Source: a virus. Taken from it: DNA of 64,000 nt. The stretch covers positions 62,001 to 126,000 of IMG/VR virus record IMGVR_UViG_3300001242_000018; one strand, 5' to 3'. The notes beneath the pieces were generated by a model. That model worked only from the letters and a program-made list of their open reading frames with translations, ran no database searches and was not told the DNA's origin. Made by a program: the position numbers and the translations under genes. Numbering within the stretch: the stretch's first letter is position 1; each line of letters starts with the position of its first letter. Shown piece after piece: positions 20,084 to 29,816 of this stretch.

Positions 20084-22285
20084 ATGAACTTACAGCTTAC
20101 AGATATTGATTTAAAGAATATCAAGAAACAATACCTCTTGGAGCGATTAGATAACCTATACAAAACCGGTGTTATAAAGTCTGAAACAGAGTACTCTTAT
20201 CTTGTAAAGAATATTGAATCTATATCTCTTGATACACCCTCCATGATATTAAGAAAGCAAATTGATTTAACGGATGCTGAGAATATTAACCAGTCGTTCC
20301 AAGAGTTAAATATAGATCTAAATGTACTATTCAAACAGGTCGATTTATTAGACCAATCTATTAATAGACAACAAAGACTTAATCAATCGTCTGTAGAAAA
20401 CTCTATTATCGAACTGAAAATCCTAGATGAAGAACTCGATAACTCTGCTAATTTAATTAATAATAGTGGACAGACTTTCTATAAGGAATCTTTCATAGAC
20501 GGTTTTAATGTAGATCTCGATCCGGCATTAAGATTAGATAGAGATGGCTCATTATTGCCATTTGCGTACATGGACATGGAGCATGAATGCGTTAAGTTGC
20601 CTCTTATAAATGAGGTTAATTGTCTGGTAAATGTACTGGGACAATCGATCGCTTCTATTAACGTGATACGTCAGGTAGCTGCCTCGTTTAGGGAAATAGA
20701 AAACCCTAAATCTTCTCTCGATAAGGCTATTGATACAAGTCCTGATACTTATTGGTACTGTAGTATTTTAACCGACGAACCTGTTAAGGTAAATTTTGGG
20801 CCAGAGGCTTACGGTATAAAAGAAGGCGTACCGTTTATCCTAGACATTACATTAAATGCGGCTCAAAGCGTCAACCAGTTGAGTTTTAAACCATTTACAA
20901 GATTTCCAATTGATATAATTAGTGTCATGGCGTTTAGTTCTGATAATCCTAACGAGCAACCGATTAGTCTTGTTTCGCCATTTCAGGCTATTGAAGATCT
21001 GCGTAATGTATCTACCAAGGATTTACATGTATATACATTCCCGGATATCGTTGTTAAGAAATTCTGGATTATATTAAATCAAAGACACTATATAGAACGA
21101 GACATTATATTATCGAGCAGGGATAAGATTAAGGAAAGAAACTTATTAACTCCTGTTAGCATCATACCTAGTCCCGCTACGTTAAACTTTGCAAATTATG
21201 AAACTATCTGTGAAGAGATGCCGGGTATAATGGCATTCTTAAAAGCTACAAGTGAGATACAAAATGATATAGATAAGATTCTTAAAGCCGATACAGAAGA
21301 TACCAGAGTTCCTGTAGTTAAATATCAGTACGAATTCGGTATGTTTGATATCGGCGTAAAGTACAATCAGTTTGCAATGAGTGCTGTATATGTATCAAGT
21401 CCCATATCCCTGGGTGGGGTAATAAGGGAAGTAAGTATCGCTGTAAGTGAGAAAATACCTATTTATCTAAACGATCAACTTAAAAGATTTAAACTTGCTA
21501 ATATAGAGTATTACATTGGAGACCCGGATAATGAGTTCTACCCTATTGTGCCACTCAATATTGATACCATTTACAACGAACTCCTTATCATGAAGACTTA
21601 TTTAATAAGAGGACAGCAAGTGTTTGGAGCTAAGACAGTAGCAAAGTACGACCGTATTATTACCGTTAAGGGTAATGGTCTACCTCTTGGACAGAATGAG
21701 TATATGATTAACAATGATATTATCATCATCAATGATTGGAAATTTGGAACTATTTACACAGTGGATTATGTTCCTACCGAAGAGGCGAAGATAGTTAAGT
21801 TTGATTTAAATAATGAAACCATTACCCAGGTGTTTAACGGTACCGATAATGCAGGTAAGATTCATTTATCAAAGTATCATTTTATCGATAAAGAGATCCT
21901 ATATAAATTGCCAGAGGATTGGAATCCTAGCATTCTATCCGGCGAACTAATACCGGTTGTAGTTACTATTAAATTAGCAACGGGCGAGACGATTACACAA
22001 CCTCTTAATAGCGAAACCGCCGTGCGGTTAGAAAATAAGACAGATTATTTCACAGGCAATATAGAACTTGAGCAATTCGCGGGGCAGAATTATCAGTACT
22101 GTATCTATGGTAACGAAATGCAATTTAATACCGTATTAGCTAAGGACATTACCGTTACGGTCAACTATTCATATCTGATAGATACACTGCGAGTTAAGGC
22201 TATACTAAGACGGATTGTGCCTGATCAGTTTGGTGTTACACCTATTATGCAAGATTACATGTTACTTACCAAGATTATAAAATAG
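20084..22285 (+). CDS. Paralogous virion protein A (733 aa)
   Basis: First of four tandem genes that look like paralogues (with those starting at 22297, 24039 and 26215). N-terminal 120 residues are helical/coiled coil. A beta-sandwich, discoidin-like module follows, with the shared core near residues 265-345: a 'VNQLSFKPF' strand followed by the 'FWIILNQRHYIERD' strand. Good GGAGGTGA ribosome site before the ATG. No catalytic motif seen. Likely a baseplate or tail-sheath-associated family that duplicated in place. Confidence 0.7.
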   Translation: MNLQLTDIDLKNIKKQYLLERLDNLYKTGVIKSETEYSYLVKNIESISLDTPSMILRKQIDLTDAENINQSFQELNIDLNVLFKQVDLLDQSINRQQRLNQSSVENSIIELKILDEELDNSANLINNSGQTFYKESFIDGFNVDLDPALRLDRDGSLLPFAYMDMEHECVKLPLINEVNCLVNVLGQSIASINVIRQVAASFREIENPKSSLDKAIDTSPDTYWYCSILTDEPVKVNFGPEAYGIKEGVPFILDITLNAAQSVNQLSFKPFTRFPIDIISVMAFSSDNPNEQPISLVSPFQAIEDLRNVSTKDLHVYTFPDIVVKKFWIILNQRHYIERDIILSSRDKIKERNLLTPVSIIPSPATLNFANYETICEEMPGIMAFLKATSEIQNDIDKILKADTEDTRVPVVKYQYEFGMFDIGVKYNQFAMSAVYVSSPISLGGVIREVSIAVSEKIPIYLNDQLKRFKLANIEYYIGDPDNEFYPIVPLNIDTIYNELLIMKTYLIRGQQVFGAKTVAKYDRIITVKGNGLPLGQNEYMINNDIIIINDWKFGTIYTVDYVPTEEAKIVKFDLNNETITQVFNGTDNAGKIHLSKYHFIDKEILYKLPEDWNPSILSGELIPVVVTIKLATGETITQPLNSETAVRLENKTDYFTGNIELEQFAGQNYQYCIYGNEMQFNTVLAKDITVTVNYSYLIDTLRVKAILRRIVPDQFGVTPIMQDYMLLTKIIK

Positions 22286-22296
22286 GAGGAGTTTTA

Positions 22297-24036
22297 ATGT
22301 CTATACTATTGTCTACTAAGACTAAGATACTAGAAGAACGCATGAAACTTCACCTAATACCTCTCCAGCAAGAGGTTCGTAATGGAAGTATTCAAAGTCC
22401 TATAGAATTATATTACAAGTTACACGAAGCGTTGCAGAATATCTATCTAACTATGGATAAACCCTCTTTTACAATAAGAGAAGCTAAGGGCGCTCCTATC
22501 TCTTCCGATTACAATATGATGATAGAAGAGGCAATTGAAGACCTTAGTTCACTGTATAGCGAGTTAGGTAATCTTGCAAAAGCTATCATTGTAGAGTTCA
22601 AGAATATAGAGATACAACGGAGTAATATCCAAGGAAAGATTAAGACTCTCAATAATAGGGTAGCTACCCTATCCACAAGGGCTAAAGAGTATTCCAACAT
22701 GGTCGAAATATTCAAAGAAACGTTTGCTAGTACTGATAACTACGATATCTCAATAGTTAAAGATACGCCGGCAGAAATTAATATACGGGCTGGCGTTTTA
22801 ACATTAGCTACCGAAGACAGTTCTATATTAGAGGATCTCGATATTAGTGTCGTGGATTGTAATGGTTTGCCTGGTAATACACATCAAGTACGAGCCATTG
22901 ATAATAAGTACAAGTTCTATGGTGAAGACGGTCTTCATATTAATTTAGCTGATGCAATGGATGGTAACACGGATACATGGTTTGAGATTGAAAAGTTTAA
23001 TATCAGTGATAGTGTACGCCAAGATATACTTGGTCTTGGGCTTGATTATATAGAAGGAATATCATGGGTCGATAGCGGAGATCTAATTATAGAAATAATA
23101 TTAGAGCCTCGCATAGCACAACTAGTTAACTGGGTAAGTATCGTACCGTTTATTCCGGCAGATAAGGGAGCTATAGCTCCTGTTGTAGAGTACTTAATAC
23201 TAGACGATGGTAAGGGGCTTAAGTCTGTAATTACCAAAGATGAGATGCTAAATAACGATACAGTTTTTCTAATACCTCGGCAAAAGGTTAAAAGAGTACT
23301 CTTAAGATTAAGACAATCTCATGGATATTCTATATTGGCCGGTCATTGGGCTTTTATAGAGCCAGGTGAAAGAAAGGGTAATCAATTCGGTAGTGTAGAA
23401 GAATCGAGATTAAGGGTTCTAGGGCCAATGCCTAGTGTAGGAAATCTTGGTGTTAAATATAATCCGCGAACTAGGGGTGTTGACTGGCTCGTATATACAA
23501 AGGAGACCATCTTCGAAGAACAAGAGATTAAGAACAATCTATTTAGTGTATCGTCGGACGGTCTTGAGATATACCTCGAAGCTATTAAAGCTACCAGGTA
23601 TCAATTAGGTTTAAGGGAAATACTCCTAGCTAACTATAGGTTCAAGTCTACTTCAACATTTATTAGCGATATATGGCCAGCTAAGAATCCTATTAATGAA
23701 ATAGCTATCGAGGCTAATATACAAATACCACCACAGTTTGGTACCAGTGACTGGGTTAGGTTTTATATCTCTATTGACGATGCTGCTAATTGGCACCGAA
23801 TATATCCTACTAGTACTATTGGTACGAACTTAAAAAAACTCTACTTAATCAACACAAATACCCCACTTGAAGCAAGACTTGATAACGTAGGTTATATAGA
23901 TAGTTCCGAACCTATCTATAAAGTAAGGGTAAAGGTAGAACTACAAAGACCAGAAGTTGCAGAACTAGATGATGCAGACTTCTATACACCACTAGTAACT
24001 GAGTATAACTTAAAAGTTACCTCAAGGAGCGTATAA
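22297..24036 (+). CDS. Paralogous virion protein B (579 aa)
   Basis: Second of four related genes. Residues 1-145 are strongly helical with heptad-like spacing. The common beta module carries 'LVNWVSIVPF' and 'VKRVLLRLRQSHGYSI', the latter at about residues 333-348, matching the equivalent strands of its neighbours. AGGAGGAG precedes the ATG; 11 bases separate it from the upstream gene. Structural role is inferred. Confidence 0.7.
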   Translation: MSILLSTKTKILEERMKLHLIPLQQEVRNGSIQSPIELYYKLHEALQNIYLTMDKPSFTIREAKGAPISSDYNMMIEEAIEDLSSLYSELGNLAKAIIVEFKNIEIQRSNIQGKIKTLNNRVATLSTRAKEYSNMVEIFKETFASTDNYDISIVKDTPAEINIRAGVLTLATEDSSILEDLDISVVDCNGLPGNTHQVRAIDNKYKFYGEDGLHINLADAMDGNTDTWFEIEKFNISDSVRQDILGLGLDYIEGISWVDSGDLIIEIILEPRIAQLVNWVSIVPFIPADKGAIAPVVEYLILDDGKGLKSVITKDEMLNNDTVFLIPRQKVKRVLLRLRQSHGYSILAGHWAFIEPGERKGNQFGSVEESRLRVLGPMPSVGNLGVKYNPRTRGVDWLVYTKETIFEEQEIKNNLFSVSSDGLEIYLEAIKATRYQLGLREILLANYRFKSTSTFISDIWPAKNPINEIAIEANIQIPPQFGTSDWVRFYISIDDAANWHRIYPTSTIGTNLKKLYLINTNTPLEARLDNVGYIDSSEPIYKVRVKVELQRPEVAELDDADFYTPLVTEYNLKVTSRSV

Positions 24037-24038
24037 CC

Positions 24039-25982
24039 ATGAGCGTGTATAATCAGCAACAGCAAATGATCACTAAGGAAGCTTACATGACCATTTTAAA
24101 GAATGGTATTCAGCCTCTTACAACCAGAGTTCAAACTCTGGCTACTAGGATTAAAGGAAAGAAAGTATTAGGTCTACCATTCTTCGATCCTATTAAGTTA
24201 ATTCCGGATGAAGTATCTGACGCCACACAGTGGAATAAACAACTTCGGGAAATTCTATGGGATTTATCAACTCTTTTTAATGAAACAAAAGCTCAGGGCC
24301 AACAGTTAATGGCCCTTTCAATATATTATAGCCATGAAAGAGACAGACTTAATCAATTGATTAAAGAGCTAAATCTTAAGTGCGCTATATTAGAAGAGCA
24401 ATTAGACAATCCAAATATCAGAGGGTTTACAGATAGCTTCATAAGCTTTGACAATGTTGAAACCATTGGTAATGATGCTCAAGGATTACCTTCGACTAAT
24501 GCCATGGTCGATTTAAAACGTAGTAGCATTCGTTTACCGCGATTAGCAGGATTGCCTGCTAAGTTCGATATGATAGATGCTTATATCAGAGTAAGTGGGA
24601 ATGGAGTGCTTGAACAATACGGAGACATAAAGAACATTCTTTCCGATAGTATTAACGATACATGGCAGTGTGTTTTAAATATAGATGGTGAGGAAAATGC
24701 CGTACTTACCATTAATGTAGAACTTAAAGAGCCGGTCATGACTAATTGTATAGAACTAGAATACGAGAATATTGGCAACGTTAAGGTGGAAATTAATACT
24801 GTAGATCAGAGTACAAATACAATCTCCTTCGGTGATTTTCTAGCTTGGGAAATGAACTCCAAAAGTATAGACAAACTAACGATTATCCTAACTAAAGATA
24901 CGCCCGATATAGAAAAGGGATACACTTTTGCTATCAAACATTTATGTATCAAGGCTGTACAATTTCAGGACAAGGCTTATATGGTAACCAAGAAATTTCC
25001 ACTTGATAGAATAAATGAAATTCTACTTAAAGTTGATGAAATTGTACCACCTCAAACCAATATCCGGTATTATTTATCATTAGAGTATAAAAACGCTCCG
25101 TTTGACTGGTTTGAAATAAAGAAAGATACCTCTTACGTATTTGATAACGTAGATGAAGATTTTGGCCTGTTTGCCCCCGGAGATGATTATTACGGCATAA
25201 GCATCTTAGAGAACTTTGGTATTAAATATTATACCATTGGTATTATCAACCATATACCATTTGCAAATATTATAGATGTGCGAGCTGGAGAACGTATGTG
25301 GTCGGTGGAAAGTATACCATTACCTAATAATATAAACGCAGATTATATTCCAACTGTTGCGGATTGGAAATACGCTATCAAGGTAGATAAACGTGTAATA
25401 GATACCGACAGAGTTGCTCTTGCATTATCCGCAGGCAATCTATATCGTTTAACTACCTATATCTACTGTACCTCTGACTTGACACCAACTAGTGTAATGC
25501 CTAATATGACCGGTGGTAAATTCTCACTATATGTTAACTCTACCAGAATTCAACCTGTATCCGGAAAATATCCGTTAAAGTTCAACAAAGAATGGAATAA
25601 AATAGAATTCTTTATAACCGCTTATGAGACAGGAAATGAATTCAGACATAAACTAGGTCTTGAAGTTCTTTCCGATACTATCTTTGCTAACTATTGGCCC
25701 ATGCAGATGATATCCGTTCACGATTTAACCTGTAATACAAACCTTGACGATAATAATAAGTTCGCCCTTCTAAAAAAGGATGATAAATACTTCGTCTTGG
25801 TTAACTTTAACCCAATAGATAGGGACTTATATAAGCAGGGGTGTAGATTCTCCTACAGTTATAAGTACCTGGATACAGATGATGAACTACTTGGGTTTAG
25901 AATGATGTCGATACTGGAACGTACCCATTTAGCCGAAGAGGTAACGTGTCATCTGTTAGGGTATAAGCTCTTAACGAAGTAG
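24039..25982 (+). CDS. Paralogous virion protein C (647 aa)
   Basis: Third of four related genes: helical N-terminal 130 residues, then a beta module with 'VMTNCIELEYENIGNVKVEI' and 'IDKLTIILTKDTPDIE' (about residues 277-293) at the same relative positions as in the other copies. A second beta-rich half has no recognisable family. ATG follows AAGGAG, two bases after the previous stop. Confidence 0.7.
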   Translation: MSVYNQQQQMITKEAYMTILKNGIQPLTTRVQTLATRIKGKKVLGLPFFDPIKLIPDEVSDATQWNKQLREILWDLSTLFNETKAQGQQLMALSIYYSHERDRLNQLIKELNLKCAILEEQLDNPNIRGFTDSFISFDNVETIGNDAQGLPSTNAMVDLKRSSIRLPRLAGLPAKFDMIDAYIRVSGNGVLEQYGDIKNILSDSINDTWQCVLNIDGEENAVLTINVELKEPVMTNCIELEYENIGNVKVEINTVDQSTNTISFGDFLAWEMNSKSIDKLTIILTKDTPDIEKGYTFAIKHLCIKAVQFQDKAYMVTKKFPLDRINEILLKVDEIVPPQTNIRYYLSLEYKNAPFDWFEIKKDTSYVFDNVDEDFGLFAPGDDYYGISILENFGIKYYTIGIINHIPFANIIDVRAGERMWSVESIPLPNNINADYIPTVADWKYAIKVDKRVIDTDRVALALSAGNLYRLTTYIYCTSDLTPTSVMPNMTGGKFSLYVNSTRIQPVSGKYPLKFNKEWNKIEFFITAYETGNEFRHKLGLEVLSDTIFANYWPMQMISVHDLTCNTNLDDNNKFALLKKDDKYFVLVNFNPIDRDLYKQGCRFSYSYKYLDTDDELLGFRMMSILERTHLAEEVTCHLLGYKLLTK

Positions 25983-25990
25983 GTGAAGAA

Positions 25991-26209
25991 ATGAACTATC
26001 CAAGTATGGTACGAACCAGTATGCGTAAGGCCGGGCCAATAGAAAGTAAGAAGTTTAATAGCGATATTACAAGTGTCGCTATTAGTATCGACTTATTGAA
26101 AAAGAGGTTTGACTCTTTTAGTGATGAGATAAAGAAACTCTTATTACCGGTGCAGGAAGTTATGAATGAAATTGATGAAGATTCTAAAAGATGTAATATA
26201 CTGAGGTGA
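25991..26209 (+). CDS. Small helical protein (72 aa)
   Basis: Short, mostly helical protein (segment 'IDLLKKRFDSFSDEIKKLL') placed between two members of the paralogous virion family. It resembles only the coiled-coil start of those proteins and may be a remnant or a stand-alone version of that part. GTAGGTGA ribosome site before the ATG; its end runs up to the ribosome site of the next gene. Confidence 0.6.
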   Translation: MNYPSMVRTSMRKAGPIESKKFNSDITSVAISIDLLKKRFDSFSDEIKKLLLPVQEVMNEIDEDSKRCNILR

Positions 26210-26214
26210 ATGAT

Positions 26215-27405
26215 ATGAATTCTGGAGTACCCGCTACACCAAGAGAAGAGAAGCCTTTTAGAGGCGAGGCTAAAAGCGAGGATTATAACAAATTCACAAG
26301 ACGTACTTTCTTTGATATTTCAAACTTGTATAATATAGCAAATAAGTTAGAAGAAGATCTTAACTTTGCTATTGAAACAAACAGAGTTACTGACGTGTTT
26401 ATTCAGATGAAACTGGCTGAACAAGACCGTCTAATTAGGGAAATGGAGATAGAGAAAGCGAGTCTTAATAATGCTATAAAACAGTTCGTCATGGCAAAGG
26501 ATATGTTACCGGACGAAACTTCTAAAACACCAGCTTCGACAGATAGACATCACAACTTGGTGACAATCTCTTCAACCGGATCACCCGTATCTAAATTATA
26601 CCTAACCGATACTTTTACCGGAGAGATTATACTACCAAATGTTTTAAATGCTGTAGTAGATCCACCGGCAGACAATGCGATAATCAAAGACACAAATATA
26701 TTCGATTCTATAAAAGGTGGTTTCGCATTTTGGAGACGCAAGGTTACTAAAAGAGCTAGTGAATATATTCCTTCCGTATCTGCTCAGGTTATTATAGATT
26801 TACCTGAAGAGATAATTACAAATAGGAATGTTAATATGATAAATATAGCTCCGTACCCATGCGGCATGGTAGATATCGCAAACATAGAATATAACGTTGA
26901 TGGCAGCTGGAATGTTATACCCGGATTTGTGCCTATGAGTAATGCTAAGGATATGGTTTTATACTTTGCATCGATAGCTATCAAACAACTTCGTATTACT
27001 TTCAAGCAGCGTAACTTCATTATCGAAGGTGAGAACAAACAGTTTTACTTAGGCGCCAAGCGTATTGGAGTATATAGCGCGAATTACAAAACTGAAAATG
27101 GTGATCTTTTAATCCCCATAGAGCTTAAAGGAAGTGGCCGTAGGGCGATTAATACCATCACACCGCTATTTGCCAACGCCGGAGCCTTAACAGATACTAC
27201 GACTGAGAAACGTAGTGTATTTAATTATGCTATATACGAGGTTGATGATCAGGGTAATCTGATCTTTACACGTAATACACTACCTATCTACGTTAATAGT
27301 AACAATATAATCATTAAGGCTAGTCTTAATGCAGATCCGAATAATAAAGCAATCCCTGCATTAGAAGCGGTGGAGCTTGACTATAGTATTACTGGAGTGC
27401 CTTAA
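26215..27405 (+). CDS. Paralogous virion protein D (396 aa)
   Basis: Fourth and shortest member of the tandem family. Start set at the ATG at 26215, six bases after GAGGTG, rather than the GTG nine bases earlier that lies inside the ribosome site. Helical N-terminal 105 residues, then the shared beta core: 'VNMINIAPYPCGMVDIANI' followed by 'IKQLRITFKQRNFIIEGE' at about residues 256-273. The latter matches the 'FWIILNQRHYIERD' strand of the first copy. Confidence 0.7.
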   Translation: MNSGVPATPREEKPFRGEAKSEDYNKFTRRTFFDISNLYNIANKLEEDLNFAIETNRVTDVFIQMKLAEQDRLIREMEIEKASLNNAIKQFVMAKDMLPDETSKTPASTDRHHNLVTISSTGSPVSKLYLTDTFTGEIILPNVLNAVVDPPADNAIIKDTNIFDSIKGGFAFWRRKVTKRASEYIPSVSAQVIIDLPEEIITNRNVNMINIAPYPCGMVDIANIEYNVDGSWNVIPGFVPMSNAKDMVLYFASIAIKQLRITFKQRNFIIEGENKQFYLGAKRIGVYSANYKTENGDLLIPIELKGSGRRAINTITPLFANAGALTDTTTEKRSVFNYAIYEVDDQGNLIFTRNTLPIYVNSNNIIIKASLNADPNNKAIPALEAVELDYSITGVP

Positions 27406-27425
27406 GACGTTAGGGAGGGTTTTTA

Positions 27426-27986
27426 ATGAACCCAGGCACAATCGTTAATTTTTGTATTGGCCCTATCGATGTTACTATGTTGTCTTTTGCCGGTATAATA
27501 ATTATTAACACAATATCTAAAATTATCGATACGAAAACTGTAAAACCTATATTAGAAGAATCACTCAAAGCTGCATTTGCTTACCTAGTTTTTATTATGA
27601 TAGCAAATCGTATGGATGCTGCAGGTATTACCGCAGCTATGGGGTGGAAAAGTACACAATATCTTGTAGTAATAGGTTTGGCAGCAAGAGAGGCTATCGA
27701 TCTTCTTAAGAGAATAAGTACAAAATGGGGCATAGCTATACCAGGAATCTTGGATAATAGACTTTCCAAGATTGAATCAGGAGAAGTTGAACAATCTCCT
27801 GACTATATAGATCCTGTGGTATTAGATCAACGTATACAAAATCTAAAAAACAATATGGATAAAATCAAAGAACTTAGACGGTTGGAAAGGGAGCTGAATG
27901 ATCTTGGTGGCCCTATTGTACAAGATCGTAATTACAATTCACCTTCTGGCGATACGCAATACGGTTCTAACGAACCAACAATTTAG
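27426..27986 (+). CDS. Holin-like membrane protein (186 aa)
   Basis: Likely lysis holin. Three hydrophobic segments are visible at about residues 15-34, 46-62 and 75-92. They are followed by 'AREAIDLLKRISTKWGIAIP', which fits the conserved end of the Phage_holin_4_1 (toxin-secretion/phage-lysis holin) family, where an E.IS..EN....G..IP pattern is usual. An extra helical, charged C-terminal extension of about 75 residues is unusual for that family. No endolysin gene lies next to it in this window. Confidence 0.6.
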   Translation: MNPGTIVNFCIGPIDVTMLSFAGIIIINTISKIIDTKTVKPILEESLKAAFAYLVFIMIANRMDAAGITAAMGWKSTQYLVVIGLAAREAIDLLKRISTKWGIAIPGILDNRLSKIESGEVEQSPDYIDPVVLDQRIQNLKNNMDKIKELRRLERELNDLGGPIVQDRNYNSPSGDTQYGSNEPTI

Positions 27987-27997
27987 GAGGCGTTACG

Positions 27998-28690
27998 ATG
28001 TTTACACCAATTCTAATGGTAGTACCGGTGCAGTTTGTAATGGGGCTTTTAATTGGTCTATTTATGGACGATAATGATAATACGATTACCAATGAATTCT
28101 GGGTATCTACTCTTGTTTTTATCTTAATTAATCTATCAACTATAATTGCCGGTAAATCAGATGCCGTATCGATATCGACACTTATCGCTCTAGGAATCGG
28201 ATGGATAGTAATGTGGTGTGGACTCGGTGTAGGTAACATATTACGCCAGGAACTTATTAAACGCATTACTAGAACTCGTACTAATAATGAAATAAAGTTA
28301 AGTCTTACATCTTTCTTAAGAGCAGCACAGAGTTATGGATATATGGGTGGTACGGAAAGAACCGATATTATGAATCATCATTTAGCCGAATTACAAGAGG
28401 CTATCGCAGAAGTAATCATGATTTGTAAAAAAATAAATCCTAACAGTACTATCGATATGGAAAAGACGCTTTCAACATTGTCAGAATTAGCCTTTGATTA
28501 TGCTGAAGTATCAGAGCACATAGCTAATGTTAAAACAAACTCTGACAAAAGAAACGAACTCATTAATGAATGGATACAGTTTGGTGATAAACTTATTGAT
28601 TATTTATGGGATACGTTACGTACTACGGAATTTGTCATGCACAACAATCTACGGAAATTATCCACATTTTCTATCATAAGGATTATGTAA
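27998..28690 (+). CDS. Membrane protein with helical tail (230 aa)
   Basis: Three predicted membrane segments in residues 5-85 (the first beginning PILMVVPVQFVMGLLIGLF), then a long helical soluble part of about 145 residues. AGGAGG ribosome site; 11 bases after the holin-like gene. Could be a second lysis component, such as an antiholin or spanin-like accessory, or an unrelated inner-membrane protein. Family not recognised. It is the last gene before the promoter at 28718. Confidence 0.55.
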   Translation: MFTPILMVVPVQFVMGLLIGLFMDDNDNTITNEFWVSTLVFILINLSTIIAGKSDAVSISTLIALGIGWIVMWCGLGVGNILRQELIKRITRTRTNNEIKLSLTSFLRAAQSYGYMGGTERTDIMNHHLAELQEAIAEVIMICKKINPNSTIDMEKTLSTLSELAFDYAEVSEHIANVKTNSDKRNELINEWIQFGDKLIDYLWDTLRTTEFVMHNNLRKLSTFSIIRIM

Positions 28691-28717
28691 TATGTAATCC
28701 CTTTTGGCAAATACGTG

Positions 28718-28746
28718 TTGCAAAATGAAATTCAAGGTGGTATAAT
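28718..28746 (+). promoter_or_regulatory. Strong sigma-A type promoter
   Basis: TTGCAA at 28718-28723, a 17-base spacer and a perfect TATAAT at 28741-28746. It precedes the ribosome site and ATG of the gene at 28776 and should start the replication block, using the host housekeeping polymerase (early transcription). Confidence 0.85.
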
Positions 28747-28775
28747 TGCATTAAAGAGCGCAAAGGAGTGTAATT

Positions 28776-29090
28776 ATGGAAAGTACAATTGCAACAGGAT
28801 TAAGTCTTATGAGAGATGGACAAATCCGTGAAAGTATCAAAAAGACACTATTATCTAACGTTCCTGAAGTGGACGAGCTAAACTCTTTGTTCAATCATAA
28901 ATGGTGTCTTTCCATTATCGATACTGGGACAACCTTAGATGAACGGGAATACGTACTACAAGTAAGGTTATTCATTGATGGTATGGGCTTTAGGGATGGT
29001 ATTGGTACCGGAGCGAATGTATATCAAGCTAAGCTATCTGCTCTTAAAGACGCTATGTTGTTATTCGGTATTGTAGATGAAGATAATTAG
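28776..29090 (+). CDS. Small Rad52/Sak-like protein (tentative)
   Basis: First gene after the strong promoter. The C-terminal half has a strand 'YVLQVRLFIDGMGFRDG' followed by 'GIGTGANVYQAKLSALKDA' and 'LFGI'. This matches the shape of the Rad52/Sak single-strand annealing core, which has a G.G.G turn followed by a helix of the A...DALK.AL..FG type. At 104 residues it is much shorter than normal annealing proteins, so it may be a minimal version or a different small nucleic-acid-binding fold such as a dsRBD-like protein. Its place at the head of a replication operon fits either. Confidence 0.4.
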   Translation: MESTIATGLSLMRDGQIRESIKKTLLSNVPEVDELNSLFNHKWCLSIIDTGTTLDEREYVLQVRLFIDGMGFRDGIGTGANVYQAKLSALKDAMLLFGIVDEDN

Positions 29091-29816
29091 ATGAAACTTT
29101 CAATATACGACCTTGTGTATAAATACTTTACAGATCTTTATCCCTTAAATAAGCCTATAACGGATAAAGATAAAGTCAATATATACAATATATTCTGGAG
29201 CTTATTGAAAGATGGATGGACTGCTGATGAAATGATATCTCATATATCACAAGCGGCCGCCAAAACGCCAGGAGTTGAACCCGAGCAGGGAAACCTCCTG
29301 GCCTTCTTTTATAAACTTAAACGCAACAAACAAAACATACTCTATCCTGGTACGGTTTATACTCACTCTCAGCTTCGCGTATTTGCGGCAGCTCCCGTAA
29401 TCGATGTAGATATTAACACTGGTGAGATTAAGTACGAACAACAGGATTATTACATGGAACCAAGAGCTAGTTATACTATAGAAGAGCTTATTTCTTACTA
29501 CAATTGGGTTGTAAAGCCGATACGGAATAATCAAATATCAAGATATATGTCTGTATTTAATATACTTGTTAAAGGTTATGGTATAGATCATGTATTATAT
29601 ATGATCGACACTATAGTTAACAAGATGATAGCTGGTGAAATTCTAGAGCCCAATACTCCATTGGTTATTCAGGACTATTCCAGAGAAGCCATGGAATTAA
29701 TGCAGACAAGACTTACTGAATTGACAGAGAATGGAGGCCTTAGTGTTGTCTATAAGCCAAGAATTCCTCTGGATAGAAGGGGGAGTAGCACTACCACGAA
29801 ACCGGTTTCATCGTAA
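29091..29816 (+). CDS. Replication-operon protein (241 aa), unrecognised
   Basis: Directly follows the previous stop (no gap) and overlaps the primase gene downstream by about 70 bases in another frame. Mostly helical, no obvious catalytic motif, low-complexity Ser/Thr/Arg C-terminus. Tight coupling to the primase suggests an accessory role in initiation or priming; this is an inference from position. Confidence 0.6.
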   Translation: MKLSIYDLVYKYFTDLYPLNKPITDKDKVNIYNIFWSLLKDGWTADEMISHISQAAAKTPGVEPEQGNLLAFFYKLKRNKQNILYPGTVYTHSQLRVFAAAPVIDVDINTGEIKYEQQDYYMEPRASYTIEELISYYNWVVKPIRNNQISRYMSVFNILVKGYGIDHVLYMIDTIVNKMIAGEILEPNTPLVIQDYSREAMELMQTRLTELTENGGLSVVYKPRIPLDRRGSSTTTKPVSS

